Notes under the pieces: generated by a model
The model's database searches: none
What the model was told of the DNA's origin: nothing
The model's input: only the letters and a program-made list of their open reading frames with translations
Position numbers and translations under genes: made by a program
Part shown: piece after piece, positions 23,569-33,660 of the stretch
Numbering within the stretch: position 1 is the stretch's first letter
Layout: the number at the start of each line of letters is the position of its first letter
NCBI GenBank assembly: GCA_016802295.1
Contig: JAESIW010000020.1
Location: forward strand, 3,407,074 to 3,455,337
DNA from: Brachionus rotundiformis
Lineage: Eukaryota > Rotifera > Eurotatoria > Ploima > Brachionidae
Direction: 5' to 3'
Length of the DNA: 48,264 nucleotides

Positions 23569-25089
23569 ATGCTCAATAGAATAAAGCAAAAATTGAACAA
23601 AATCGAAAAAACAATGAGACTATATGTCTTTTTTAGCCTCATTGATTTGACTGTGGGTTCACTGGGCATGCTATTGTACGGAATTTTCACAGCCACATAT
23701 GGTCCAGTCTGGATTCGCAATCAATACATTGGACTTTGGCTACTAACCTTATTATTTTTTTACTCGGTTCAATCTTTATATCTTGAACTAAGAACATGGT
23801 CGACAAAATTTGGCTTCTTTTTAGATGTAGCTTTTTTTTCTATAAGTGTTTTATTGACATTAATTTTGGCAATATTCTACTGTATACCACCAAGAATAGA
23901 TGGTCTTATATGGGCTTTTTACATATTTGCGGTTAACCTTACAAACGTTGCCATACTTGTCATAAAAAGACATCACCTGAAAAATTTGGTCAAGTTGGAA
24001 GTCAAAAATTTCAAGTTCGTGATTATTCAGGTAGGCAAAGTTTTAAATTTTGTTCTACGGGTGGTGTTTTTAGTTTTTATTTGTTTCCTAATCAATGGTG
24101 CATCACAAGAGGCCATTGGTAAATCAAAATACCCGGCAAGAGGAAAATTTGTCGACATCAAAATTTCAGAAACGAGCTCAAAAACAGTCAAATTTCATTT
24201 TTTGTGCGATGGTCCATCTACGGATAAGCCAGTGTTTTTATTCGAAGGCTCAGCAAGTCACGGTATGGCTGATTACCTAAGCATTCAAAGACTTCTTAAA
24301 CAAAATAATAGACGCTCTTGTATCTGGGATAAGCCTGGACTAGGCTACAGTGATTATTTGTTAACTGATATTGAAAATTATGCTCAATTATATAATAATT
24401 TAATAAATTCTTTGAACGAGCTTGGCAAATATCATTTTGTAGCATGGGGTGGTGGAGGTTCATTAATATATGAATATGCATTTAATCATCCTGAAAAATT
24501 TGACTCAATTACTTTTATTGATGTAGCGCCAAGTGATGTAGAAATACAAATAAGGAAAAAAATTAAGAACTTGAGTGATAAACAAGTAGAGGAATACAAA
24601 GAATTATTAACTTCTGAGCGGAAAACAACTTTTGGTCTTATAAATGGTATTGGTGTTCCGTTTGGTCTGATGGCACCATTTAGCCCCGATTACACACCAT
24701 TCTTCTCCGAATTTTCAGATGAGGTTAAATGGTACTTTTTGACAGAAAAAACCTGGATAACACAAGAATATTTCCTAAAATCTTTATTCTATGATAAAGA
24801 TGTTTTTAGCTCGATTAAAATAAATCAGACAATACCAATTAATTTAATTACGACTGTAAAAAGTGATGACCAAATTAAAGAAAAATGCAAGCGAAATGGA
24901 TATTCTATTGACTCGGAGAAATGCAAATATGATATTGATTATAATAGAGAGCTGATAATAATTAGAAAAAATTTGCAAAATTTAAGTTCAAAAGGCAAAT
25001 TGTTTGAATGTATTGATAATGAGTGTGATTTGGGTTACTATGTTGGTAAAGGTGCCAATTATACTGTTAATAAATTACTCCAAATGTAA
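23569..25089 (+). CDS. Membrane-anchored alpha/beta-hydrolase-fold protein, probably catalytically inactive, 506 aa
   Basis: Single-exon gene. The N-terminal third carries about five hydrophobic membrane segments (roughly 18-42, 50-72, 81-105, 112-132 and 150-178). A soluble alpha/beta-hydrolase-fold domain follows: a beta strand with FLFEGSASHG at the oxyanion loop position, CIWDKPGLGYS matching the usual D-x-P-G-x-G-x-S block, and YHFVAWGGGGSL at the nucleophile elbow. Active members have G-x-S-x-G there; here the Ser position reads Gly (about residue 294). Near the C-terminus, where a catalytic His is expected after a Gly-rich turn, the sequence is VGKGANYTV with no His. The fold call is from established motifs; loss of activity is inferred. 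It lies 375 bp downstream of the BEN-like gene on the same strand. The coding frame is uninterrupted, arguing against a simple pseudogene. Confidence 0.8.
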   Translation: MLNRIKQKLNKIEKTMRLYVFFSLIDLTVGSLGMLLYGIFTATYGPVWIRNQYIGLWLLTLLFFYSVQSLYLELRTWSTKFGFFLDVAFFSISVLLTLILAIFYCIPPRIDGLIWAFYIFAVNLTNVAILVIKRHHLKNLVKLEVKNFKFVIIQVGKVLNFVLRVVFLVFICFLINGASQEAIGKSKYPARGKFVDIKISETSSKTVKFHFLCDGPSTDKPVFLFEGSASHGMADYLSIQRLLKQNNRRSCIWDKPGLGYSDYLLTDIENYAQLYNNLINSLNELGKYHFVAWGGGGSLIYEYAFNHPEKFDSITFIDVAPSDVEIQIRKKIKNLSDKQVEEYKELLTSERKTTFGLINGIGVPFGLMAPFSPDYTPFFSEFSDEVKWYFLTEKTWITQEYFLKSLFYDKDVFSSIKINQTIPINLITTVKSDDQIKEKCKRNGYSIDSEKCKYDIDYNRELIIIRKNLQNLSSKGKLFECIDNECDLGYYVGKGANYTVNKLLQM

Positions 25090-25622
25090 ATTTTATTAGA
25101 ATTACCTCATTTTTATAATTTTTTTTTCTATCTTTTCATATTATGTTGGTTCTATTTTGGGAAATCTAAGCCAAAATTTTATCAAATTTTTAATTTACTT
25201 TTAATTAAAGTAAATTTCTACTTATCTATAACTTAGTTCGTTTTGGATTTTGTTAATTTTGTTAAATATTTTATTGAAGTATTTAAATAAAGGCATATTT
25301 AATAATTATCTTTTAAAAAATTTGAATTTAACTTAATTTCCTGCGGCTTTATTAACTATATTAAAAGTTTAGATTAGTTCTATTCAACAAAAAATTATTT
25401 CAAAAAAATACTGAAAAATTGATAAGCTCTGGTAATTAAAAATCTTCCTTTATTTTAGTATTTGAAAACAAAAGCTTTGAAATAATTATTTTATGATATT
25501 ATTACCTTAATTTGGCCTAAAATTTGATTTTTATTTAAAACTTGATTCAAAATTGGTGCAAAATTAATTTGAAAATAACTTATTATATTTTAAATTAATT
25601 TTTATTCTTTAATGCCTACCAG

Positions 25623-25820
25623 ACTCAGATAAATAAAAAAATCAAGATCAAACTAGATCTTTTGAAACTAAATTATCATACCGTAAATCTTACATACTTC
25701 CACTTGGGACAATATGCAAAAAATATATGGGCTTATGATTTTTCTAAAGAGGAGTTTAATTTGTGTTTTTTTCTGGAAAATCTTACTAATTCAGATATAT
25801 ATTGTACCGAGTATATATAA
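25623..25820 (+). pseudogene. Orphan exon-like open frame of unknown origin
   Basis: After an acceptor-like sequence (TTTAATGCCTACCAG) an open frame of 65 codons runs to TAA at 25818-25820. It has non-random composition, including YFHLGQYAKNIWAYDFSKEE, with Trp, His and Gln that are rare in chance AT-rich ORFs. It has no ATG start and no partner exon could be joined. It may be the last exon of an unseen gene or a relic. No family was recognised. Confidence 0.3.
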
Positions 25821-25984
25821 GCTTTTTAATTTTATTATTTTATAAACCCGTGGCTATATGTATATAAAATTCTTTATATTAAATGGGCTAATGTCATTTT
25901 TTTGAGGCGGTGAAAGATATCAAATGAAATTAATTGATTAAATGTTTATATATGTTTTTAATTTTTATGGTATGAAATCAAATA

Positions 25985-26290
25985 ATTGTTATTATATTAG
26001 AGTATTTGGTACTCACTATTCTGAGCAAGAGAAGAGATAAAAGAAATCCAGTCAAATATTTCAATAGAGCTGATGGTTTAACTTAGGTAAATTGACCCAA
26101 TCCAAACAAACTTTGTGACTCGATGAGGTGTTCTGGTCGAGCGAGGGGGTATACGAGGGTACATCACGGAATGGTTAAACAACTGACGAGAATCAACCAA
26201 CTAAAGAATTTTTTACTTAACGAAGAAGCAGAAATCTGGCACAGATTTTCTCCTGAACTGGTCAAAGCGGTTTCAAAGGAACTTGTTTAA
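25985..26290 (+). mobile_element. 3' end relic of a non-LTR retrotransposon
   Basis: One reading frame from 25985 to a stop at 26288-26290, interrupted by two in-frame stops, gives the C-terminal tail seen in LINE reverse-transcriptase ORFs: RRDKRNPVKYFNRADGL (intact form about RRxRGDLIQxFKxxNGL), then RARGYTR, then RINQLKNFLLN, then EIWHRFSPELVKAVS (intact form about NxWNxLPxxVVxA). The two stops and the substitutions show it is dead. The reading frame is otherwise preserved over about 100 codons, so it is not very old. Confidence 0.75.
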
Positions 26291-26294
26291 GAAA

Positions 26295-26354
26295 GATAAA
26301 GATGTTTTTATTTCTTTGTGCGATGGTCCATCTACGGATACTTGAGTCCACCTT
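26295..26354 (+). repeat. Mosaic of short exact copies of neighbouring genes
   Basis: Immediately after the LINE relic, three adjacent pieces are exact copies of nearby sequence in the same orientation. 26295-26310 (16 bp) equals 24793-24808 and 26315-26340 (26 bp) equals 24201-24226, both inside the hydrolase-fold gene. 26341-26354 (14 bp) equals 27272-27285 in the adjacent minus-strand gene. The 26-bp match is far beyond chance; the 14- and 16-bp matches are notable mainly because they adjoin it. The pattern resembles templated filler DNA from break repair. Confidence 0.65.
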
Positions 26355-26646
26355 ATTGGTTGACGAAATCAATTCATCTTGATAGTTAATAGAAAATTAT
26401 TATACTATATGGATTTTCCCACCGTAGCTTAATATCATTATCATATTTTTAATATAAACCCATTAAATTTTTTTAATTAATTAAGTGTCAAGCTATTCAT
26501 AATTAAACATGTAATTATTAGAAGAAAAAAATTAAAACTGGATTAAAAAATCATCCATTATTTAGAATTATATTTAATAAAATTCAATATATTAGAAAAA
26601 AAAACACTAAAAATACTTAAAGCTTAAATTTTGGTTAAGAAATAAA

Positions 26647-27939
26647 TTAATAAAAAAGTATTTTATTTTCAATTTTATCATAGCAAATAAGATCATCTTC
26701 TTGACTAAGATCAATTCTATTGTACTTGGCTAAGTCATTATTTACAAAAACCTTGAGCAAATTTCCAAATGAATCATAATATTTAACTTCATTTGAAGGT
26801 TCATAGAGCTTGACCAATATATTTGACAAATTGTCAATGCGTATCATCTTAGAAAAGTAATTAAAGTCAAAATGAATAACACCTCTAATTTTTCCATTTG
26901 AACGATCTACAATTTTTATAAAATGCTTTAACTCTTCTTTTTCAAAATAATAAATTAAAAAAAGATTTTTGGATGACTCGATTAAAATGCCATTTTCGAA
27001 ATAAAATGGCTCATCTTCGATTTTAGTTTGACCAATTTTTGATACCAAGTTGAGGCTGAAATCGAATATTAAGCATTTATTATCTGATGCATGCCAACAA
27101 ATAATCTCATTTTCCAATATGGAACATAATATTAAATTAAAATCTAACCTTATTGATTTTAATAAGACTAAATTATCTTTATAAATGCTCAAAATATTCT
27201 CATTTTTTACCGGATCATTGAACAAACAAACAATATTGGATTCAAATGACAGGACATTTCTGTAGACTAAGCTTGAGTCCACCTTGATTGAATAGATCTC
27301 TTGGCATTTGTTGTTGAAAATTTTGAAATAAGTGTTACCTTCGTTGGTTTTGAGATAAACGAAAAGCCTATTCCGCGACAATATAAGTATACGTACATTA
27401 AAAAATCTAATTAGCTCATCAATTAATTGAATTTCAAGCGAACATTGATTCAAAAAATCAAAATAATTGAATTTTTTTAATAAATAAAAATTATTTTTGT
27501 ATTTTAAATTTCCTAGAATTGTGCCTGTTTCATCGAGTTTGAGGGGACTGTGAACAAATTTAAGTGGCAAAAAGTCTGCTTGCGTTGTTGCCATCGAGAA
27601 AGCGCTTAAAAGATATTTGCTTGTGATAAAAAGGTGACAACTGCGCACACTGTTTAGGACTTGATTAATATCAACTTCCACTTCAGTGATTTTTTGCTCT
27701 ACCAATTTGGTCAAGTCGTCAAAATGAGCTACTTTTTCATTTATTAATTTAAGACATGTTTGATCAAAGTTGGTAAAAAAAAATTCCAAATGTTCCAAAT
27801 GTAACTTGATTATATCATCTAAAGTATCGTCCATTAGTTCGAGATTCTCAGGCTTTAAAAGAGTCATACCTAAATTAAAATGGCGTGATTTTATACGTAT
27901 AATGTTGTTGATTGAATAATGGAGAATAAAATTATTCAA
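26647..27939 (-). CDS. Coiled-coil plus probable beta-propeller protein of unknown function, up to 430 aa
   Basis: Open frame of 430 codons. From Met25 (MTLLKPENL) there is a helical, Leu/Glu-rich region to about residue 95 (LEHLEFFFTNFDQ, EKVAHFDDLTKLVEQK) that looks like a coiled coil. About 300 residues of repeating short beta-strand-like units follow (for example ILILSRNRLFVYLK, NIVCLF, NEIICWHASDNKCLIFDF), suggesting a propeller of the kind found C-terminal in TRIM/NHL-type proteins. No RING, B-box or canonical NHL signature is visible. A good acceptor (CATTTTAATTTAG) lies just before Met25, so either translation starts at 27867 or an unseen upstream exon joins there; the first 24 residues look non-coding. 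The terminal stop follows KIENKILFY. Family not recognised. Confidence 0.7.
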   Translation of the reverse strand: MNNFILHYSINNIIRIKSRHFNLGMTLLKPENLELMDDTLDDIIKLHLEHLEFFFTNFDQTCLKLINEKVAHFDDLTKLVEQKITEVEVDINQVLNSVRSCHLFITSKYLLSAFSMATTQADFLPLKFVHSPLKLDETGTILGNLKYKNNFYLLKKFNYFDFLNQCSLEIQLIDELIRFFNVRILILSRNRLFVYLKTNEGNTYFKIFNNKCQEIYSIKVDSSLVYRNVLSFESNIVCLFNDPVKNENILSIYKDNLVLLKSIRLDFNLILCSILENEIICWHASDNKCLIFDFSLNLVSKIGQTKIEDEPFYFENGILIESSKNLFLIYYFEKEELKHFIKIVDRSNGKIRGVIHFDFNYFSKMIRIDNLSNILVKLYEPSNEVKYYDSFGNLLKVFVNNDLAKYNRIDLSQEDDLICYDKIENKILFY

Positions 27940-28153
27940 GCATTTAAGTTTTGGGCTAATTACGTAATTTTTTAGAATAAGTTTTGTTTAATTATCAGAA
28001 TTTTAAATAGTCAAACTATCCGGCAAAAATTTTCGATGCTGTGATTTGATTTTTGTGATCAAATTTTGAAAGTTAAGTTTATAAAAAAAAATTCTAGATG
28101 ATAAAGTTTGTTTCTTTCTTGAGATAGATAAATTTTAAATCTCTGATCAAAAC

Positions 28154-28319
28154 TGGTATGCAAACACATACACATAACCTTTTTGACACCTATAAAAACT
28201 TGTCATCATAAACATTCTTTTAGATCAACACTTTTATCATTGATTTTATATTTTTAGCTTAAATATTTATAATCAAAATAACTTAGGAGAGTTGCCAGTA
28301 CTACTAAATAATTAATTTA
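28154..28319. repeat. Left copy of a direct repeat flanking the assembly gap
   Basis: 166 bp beginning TGGTATGCAAACACATACAC, repeated almost exactly at 28693-28857. Only one substitution (CATAACC versus CATACCC) and one 1-bp indel (TATATTTTT versus TATTTTTT) were found by eye. It contains no gene. Confidence 0.9.
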
Positions 28320-28692
28320 NNNNNNNNNNNNNNNNNNNNNNNNNNNNNNNNNNNNNNNNNNNNNNNNNNNNNNNNNNNNNNNNNNNNNNNNNNNNNNNNN
28401 NNNNNNNNNNNNNNNNNNNNNNNNNNNNNNNNNNNNNNNNNNNNNNNNNNNNNNNNNNNNNNNNNNNNNNNNNNNNNNNNNNNNNNNNNNNNNNNNNNNN
28501 NNNNNNNNNNNNNNNNNNNNNNNNNNNNNNNNNNNNNNNNNNNNNNNNNNNNNNNNNNNNNNNNNNNNNNNNNNNNNNNNNNNNNNNNNNNNNNNNNNNN
28601 NNNNNNNNNNNNNNNNNNNNNNNNNNNNNNNNNNNNNNNNNNNNNNNNNNNNNNNNNNNNNNNNNNNNNNNNNNNNNNNNNNNNNNNNNNNN
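28320..28692. other. Assembly gap, 373 N
   Basis: A run of undetermined bases bounded on both sides by the ends of the same 165-bp repeat. Any open frame drawn across it is meaningless. Confidence 0.99.
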
Positions 28693-28857
28693 TGGTATGC
28701 AAACACATACACATACCCTTTTTGACACCTATAAAAACTTGTCATCATAAACATTCTTTTAGATCAACACTTTTATCATTGATTTTATTTTTTAGCTTAA
28801 ATATTTATAATCAAAATAACTTAGGAGAGTTGCCAGTACTACTAAATAATTAATTTA
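28693..28857. repeat. Right copy of the direct repeat flanking the assembly gap
   Basis: Second copy of the 28154-28319 sequence, in the same orientation, beginning at the first base after the N run. This points to a tandem array collapsed in the assembly, or to the same end of a locus placed on both sides of the gap. Confidence 0.9.
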
Positions 28858-29775
28858 AAAAATTAATTTTTAAAGGATAATAATAAAATTTAAGTTGTGA
28901 TTAATTGACAGTTGAATTTTTTGTTGAGTAAGAAATAAATTATTAAATATTTCAAATAAAATTTAATTTTTTTTCAAATCAGTGATTTTTGTCATTTTAA
29001 TTAAACTTAAGTTCAATTAGAAAAATTTTGATAATAAAAATAAAAAATGGCTCTTCAAAAAACATTCAAAAAATTAAAATTAATTTCTTGAACATTTTTT
29101 CATACTCAATTTTGATGATAAAATGAAAATAATAAAATTTGGAGATTTTATAAAAATTTCTAAAAACTAAAAAATAACCTATAGAAAAGCAAAAAAAATG
29201 TATCGGACTTAAAATTAAATAAATAAATTTCTTGACTGCAAAAAAAAATTAATTTATTAAAACAATTTATTAAATAATTCGCTTTAGCTGCCATAGCGAA
29301 GCATTTGGACCTTGCTCCACAGGTAAACCCTTTTATAGATTGAATGAATATCATTAAAAAAAATAATTTTCAAATCCCAAAAAGTAATCTTAAATAATAG
29401 AAGCTTCCAATGTTTTATTTCTGAAAGAAATTTTTTCCAATACTTCATTTAATTTATTCTCATAATTTTTCTTAGTATTTAAAAAAACTTCAATGGTTAA
29501 ATAACTTAAGTTTTAATTAAAATAGTAAACTAACTTTTATATTCGATTAAAATTTTAAATTTAAAAGAAAATTGCTATTTTTAGATCATGTTCAAAGGAC
29601 TGTTATCGAGGGAAACAAAAAAGCATGGGCAGAAATTTCCATAGTTCCTTTTTGTTATGATTTCATGTTGGTACAAACAAAAAAACAATATTAAAAACAT
29701 GCAATCTAAACGAGATTAAGAAATGTATTTAAAAATTCCAACTTTAAATCAAGTTATTTATTTTTTTTCTTAAAA
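28858..29775. other. AT-rich intergenic DNA
   Basis: No gene is supported. A short GC-richer island at 29281-29322 ends in CTCCACAG|GTAAAC and could be a stray microexon or relic, but no partner exons or family could be found. Confidence 0.45.
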
Positions 29776-30484
29776 ATGTTCAAGGAAAAAATAATTACGA
29801 ATGTCTTGGTAATATTAGGATTTTTAAAGGTAACCATATTTTTGGCATTAATCCTTATTAAACCAATCTTTTTTAGTTTGTTAGTGGTAAAACTTGCAGA
29901 TTTTATCCAAGTTACCCAGAATATGGCACAGTTTACTCAATAGAGTATGAAGTTAGTAACTTGACCAAAATAGATATTTAAATTTTGATTTAAAGTTGTT
30001 ATTTGAATTGTTGTCCCATAGAATTTCCAAAAACTGCTCAAAGTGCATGTTGTGACAGATCTCTATCTTGGTTATGGATAGTGTAATATATTTTTTTTTA
30101 ATTTAACTAATTTTATAATTAATCTAAAGACTACCATGCTTTTTTGGGCTTGCTATAATAGCCATAGTAATCATTGCCGTTTGTATATTTTTGCTTACTA
30201 AAAAAAATAAAGTAGAACCAAGAGGTAAAAGTTAAACCGATTATAGCCTTTTTATTTAACCTTTTGCTACCTAAGTTATCAATGTTGAAGCTGTACAGTG
30301 TAGTGATGATGGACCAGTAACGACGAGTTATCAAAATGGAATGACAAGGAATGAAAATTTCATGATAAACCCAGTACCAAGTTACCAAGTGCAATATCAA
30401 GAACAAGAAGTAATGCCCTATTTGCCAAACAATACAATGGTGTCTAATCGCGGATATTTTATTCAAAATGAAAATATTTATTAA
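29776..30484 (+). CDS. Small type I single-pass membrane protein, 5 exons, 165 aa
   Basis: Proposed exons: 29776-29829, 29877-29955, 30022-30082, 30130-30224 and 30276-30484. Introns are 47-66 bp and phases close exactly (498 nt). The protein starts with a signal peptide (MFKEKIITNVLVILGF, cleavage near VSG), then a short Cys- and Tyr-containing ectodomain (KTCRFYPSYPEYG; ACCDRSLSWLW). One strong transmembrane helix follows (VLPCFFGLAIIAIVIIAVC), then a basic stop-transfer (TKKNK) and a polar tail rich in Pro, Tyr, Gln and Asn. The layout of a short ectodomain with a CC pair just before a Trp-containing membrane edge and a Tyr/Pro-rich tail recalls the VOPP1/WBP1 and Shisa-like small membrane proteins, but identity is too weak to name. 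Exons are too short to show as long open frames, and the antisense frame here is a shadow. Confidence 0.72.
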
Positions 30485-31138
30485 AACTTAAATAATCACA
30501 AATTATTAAATATTTTTTTTCAATTTATCTATACGACGAAAATTAATAAATCAAACAAAACTTTTTAATGTTTAATTTAAATTCATGTGGCAAGAATTAA
30601 AGAAAAACTTACTTGGTAAAATGCTGATGAAATGCATTGATAGGTACTTTTGGTTTGATGCACTTTTGTAGATTATTAGACTAAATTTAAAAATTAAATG
30701 GAATAAATTAAATGTTAAACAATTTTTAAAAGCTTATTTTATTTTCTATTCAATCGGATATACGCAAGTAAAATCCGAATTTAAAAACACCTTTTCGAAA
30801 TAAACAAATTTAAACCAGTTGTGATCAAACGAGCTCTTAATTAGACGGAAGTTCATATATAAATCAAAATTTGTTGAATTATCATTACCTGAAATTATTG
30901 TAAAAATTTTCACCATTTTTTACTTAAAATTTAGTTTTGAGCCAAAATTAAAAAAAAACAAAAACAAAAGCAATTGATTTATTTAAAAAGATAAAACTTA
31001 AAAAAATCTTAAAACCAAAAATGTAAAGCTAAAATTAAATCTTTAAATCGTTTGGAAAAAAAATTGGAACGCATTGTTAAATAACATTTAATTAAAGTCA
31101 AGTCCCCTGATTAACAATTAAAACATAAATACTAAAAA
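30485..31138. other. Intergenic between convergent genes
   Basis: AT-rich spacer between the small membrane protein (+) and the PHD-less DPF paralogue (-). No feature is supported beyond the presumed 3' UTRs. Confidence 0.5.
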
Positions 31139-32114
31139 CTAATAATTAAACTGACACTGTTGATTGCCTTGAGGATTTGATATATTTGTGTTACTATTTG
31201 AAGCTTCATCAAAACCAAACATTGAATTGGTGTTCTCATCATGGTTCACAGAATCCGATTTTACCGAATGCTGGTTAAAAATACCCGAATTGTTTTGGTT
31301 CAAGCTTGATTGACTGCTCAAATGGGCTTTTTGTATGTGATAAGTCAAACCTGGTTTAGTCTTGTACTTAATACCACATCGATCACATACAAAAGGCTTT
31401 TCATCTCCTGTGTTTAAGCTATCGCCTTTTTTTTTTGCCTTGCTACCCTTGTTTATTTTTTTTTATTAAAAATGAATTAATTATTTAATAAATTAAATAC
31501 TTTTTTCTTCTTTTTCCTACTCTCTTCATAATCATTGTCATCCGAGTCATCGTTTTCCTCAAAATCAAGGTTGTCATCCTGGAATATGTTTGAAATACTG
31601 GCTATTTGTGAGTCATCGTTGTCCACTTCTTGTTTCAAATACTGATTTAGCGACGAATTCGATACTCCATTATGCTGTAAACTACTGTTCTCCATAAACA
31701 AACTATTCTCTTCATTCTGACTTTTTATACTACTTTGGAAAGAGTACCCATCATTTGGGTAAATTATGTACCGCTTACGCTTGAGCCAGCCTCGCACAGG
31801 GTATTGAAAAATGTAGTTTGGGTCCAAGTTGGGCTCATTGGCTTTTCTCTGATATCTGGAAACTGTGAATGTATTCTTGGTCTGGGTGATTTTGGTCTGA
31901 CTGTCAAGGAATGGTACCCTCTCTTTGCGGTCCTTGGTCAAACGCCGGTTAAAAGCAAAAGAGGCCAGCATTGCTTCTTGGTAAACTTTTTCATTTCTAA
32001 ACAAAATTTAAATCAAATAAATCAATACACTATCTTTCCAATATACCCCTTGATCTTTAGGATATTATCTTGGCAATCTTGAGGTATGTACCCGGTCTCC
32101 TGAATTGGATCCAT
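31139..32114 (-). CDS. DPF/d4 (Requiem) family paralogue lacking PHD fingers, 3 exons, 290 aa
   Basis: Proposed exons on the minus strand: 32114-32047, 31996-31501 and 31447-31139 (873 nt, phases close). The N-terminal Requiem domain is recognisable: KVYQEAMLASFAFNRRL, RVPFLDSQTKITQ, YQRKANEP, then YIFQYPVRGWLKRKR (DPF proteins have LPFLDSQTGVAQ and YPARRWRKKRR). An acidic segment (NDDSDDNDYEES) and a basic KKKKK stretch follow, then the single Krueppel-type C2H2 finger (FVCDRCGIKYKTKPGLTYH). After a Ser/Asn-rich tail the frame stops at TAG; no tandem PHD fingers follow, and none was seen downstream in the intergenic DNA. DPF proteins read acetylated histone H3 within BAF (SWI/SNF) complexes through PHD fingers, so this copy could bind the complex without reading histones. 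A full-length relative lies 8 kb away on the same strand. Confidence 0.82.
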
Positions 32115-33660
32115 TGAAGAGTTTCTTTTGAATGTTGGTAATTAACGGCGCGTTTTCATCCAAGATACTTAATACGTTTTTTTTTGTGATTGTGAATAAA
32201 AAATTTTTTTATATGTTAAATAGTTTCATTAAAAATTTTTTTAGGAAATTTTATTTTTTCATTCCCTCACGATGCCTTATGTCATGAAAAATTAACTTAA
32301 CTTTTCAGTATGTTAGTAATTTTTGAATAAACTGATAAAAGTTTAATATCATTAAATTTTCAATATATTTACTTTTAAATTATATAATAAAGAAAATAGA
32401 TAGTTTTAGTTTGTAATTTTTGAATGCTTTTGATAGCAATTTTTTACCAAACATTATCCAAGAGGCTTTCGTGTCTAACTGCGTTTTACTAAATTAACAT
32501 ATCTTGAGTATTTTAAGCATAAAAACCTAGGTTTAGCTTCCAATTAATAATTTTTGAATCCTTATAATTCATTTTGAATGAGCATTTGATCGATTTATTT
32601 TTTCATTTGACACATATGGGTTTCGAGATGAGACCGAAAAACAGCTTGATAATAAATTTAACTATAAGATTAGTTCTTTATTGATTTTGATACTATAACT
32701 TAAAATAACTATAACTTAAAATAATTCATGAGTTTAATTTTTCAAATAATTTAATCAACATTAATTTATTTAATTATCTAAATTTAATTTGAATCTAATA
32801 TATTTTTGAGACTAAGTTTTTTTTTGAAAAAAGATGCCATAAAAGTCCGATAAAAATATCTTTATTAATTTATTAATTTTTGTACTTTATTAGAATTTCG
32901 TCTTACTGTCCCTTTTTGTTATTTCTGTACTTTTTGATAATTAAAACAAATATTTTTATCAATTGATAGTTTAATTATTAATTTTAAATATCACTGGTTG
33001 TTATCTAATCCAGAGCTTCCTCCGATTCCTAAACTCCAGACCCCGTTTAATTTTTAATATGATTAAAATAACCAAAAAATACAAAAAAAAATGGTATTTT
33101 AATATTTAAACCTCATAGTCTGTGCATAAATTTGAGCGTAATACAGAAGCCTTAAATTACTATTTCAAAAAGCTATCAAATAAAAACATATATAAAAAAA
33201 TATATAATTTTTGACCTATTGTCAATGGCAATAGTAAAAACCAGTACGTCTTTAAATAATCAAAATATTTTTTGTTTTTATCTTTATTTTTTTAACCGAG
33301 TAAGGGATAGAGAAGTCAGTGATCTACCCAGAATCAGTATAAAGGTCAAAAAAGTATAATATTAATACATGTGATATTAAGTAAATAAAAAATTTAATAT
33401 AGAAATAAGTTTTAAATTTTAAATTTTATTTTTTGCTTTTGTTATTAAAGTAAAAAAAATTCCCTTATATTGTATCTACATAGCTACATTAAGCACATAA
33501 AAGTTAAAACATGGAACTGTGTTTGTTTATTTTTTATAAAGAATTCATAAAATATCTTTTTTGAAATGAATTATTAAATATTAACATAATAGATTGTTAT
33601 GGTTTCATTGACAATTGATGAATTAAAAAAAAATTATTATTTACAAAGACGGAATAATCT
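32115..33660. other. AT-rich intergenic DNA
   Basis: No gene, RNA or element could be supported. It separates two minus-strand genes and presumably contains the promoter of the PHD-less DPF gene next to 32115 and the 3' UTR of the propeller gene next to 33660. Confidence 0.5.

Noticed and set aside
28304..28754. Open frames of 136-145 codons across the gap
   Set aside because: They consist almost wholly of undetermined bases; N codons do not terminate frames.
29278..29322. GC-richer exon-like island ending at a good donor
   Set aside because: No acceptor-compatible long frame, no neighbouring exons, and no family could be recognised; kept only as a note in the intergenic entry.
31735..32082. 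115-codon plus-strand open frame
   Set aside because: Antisense to the Requiem domain of the PHD-less DPF gene, which explains the composition.
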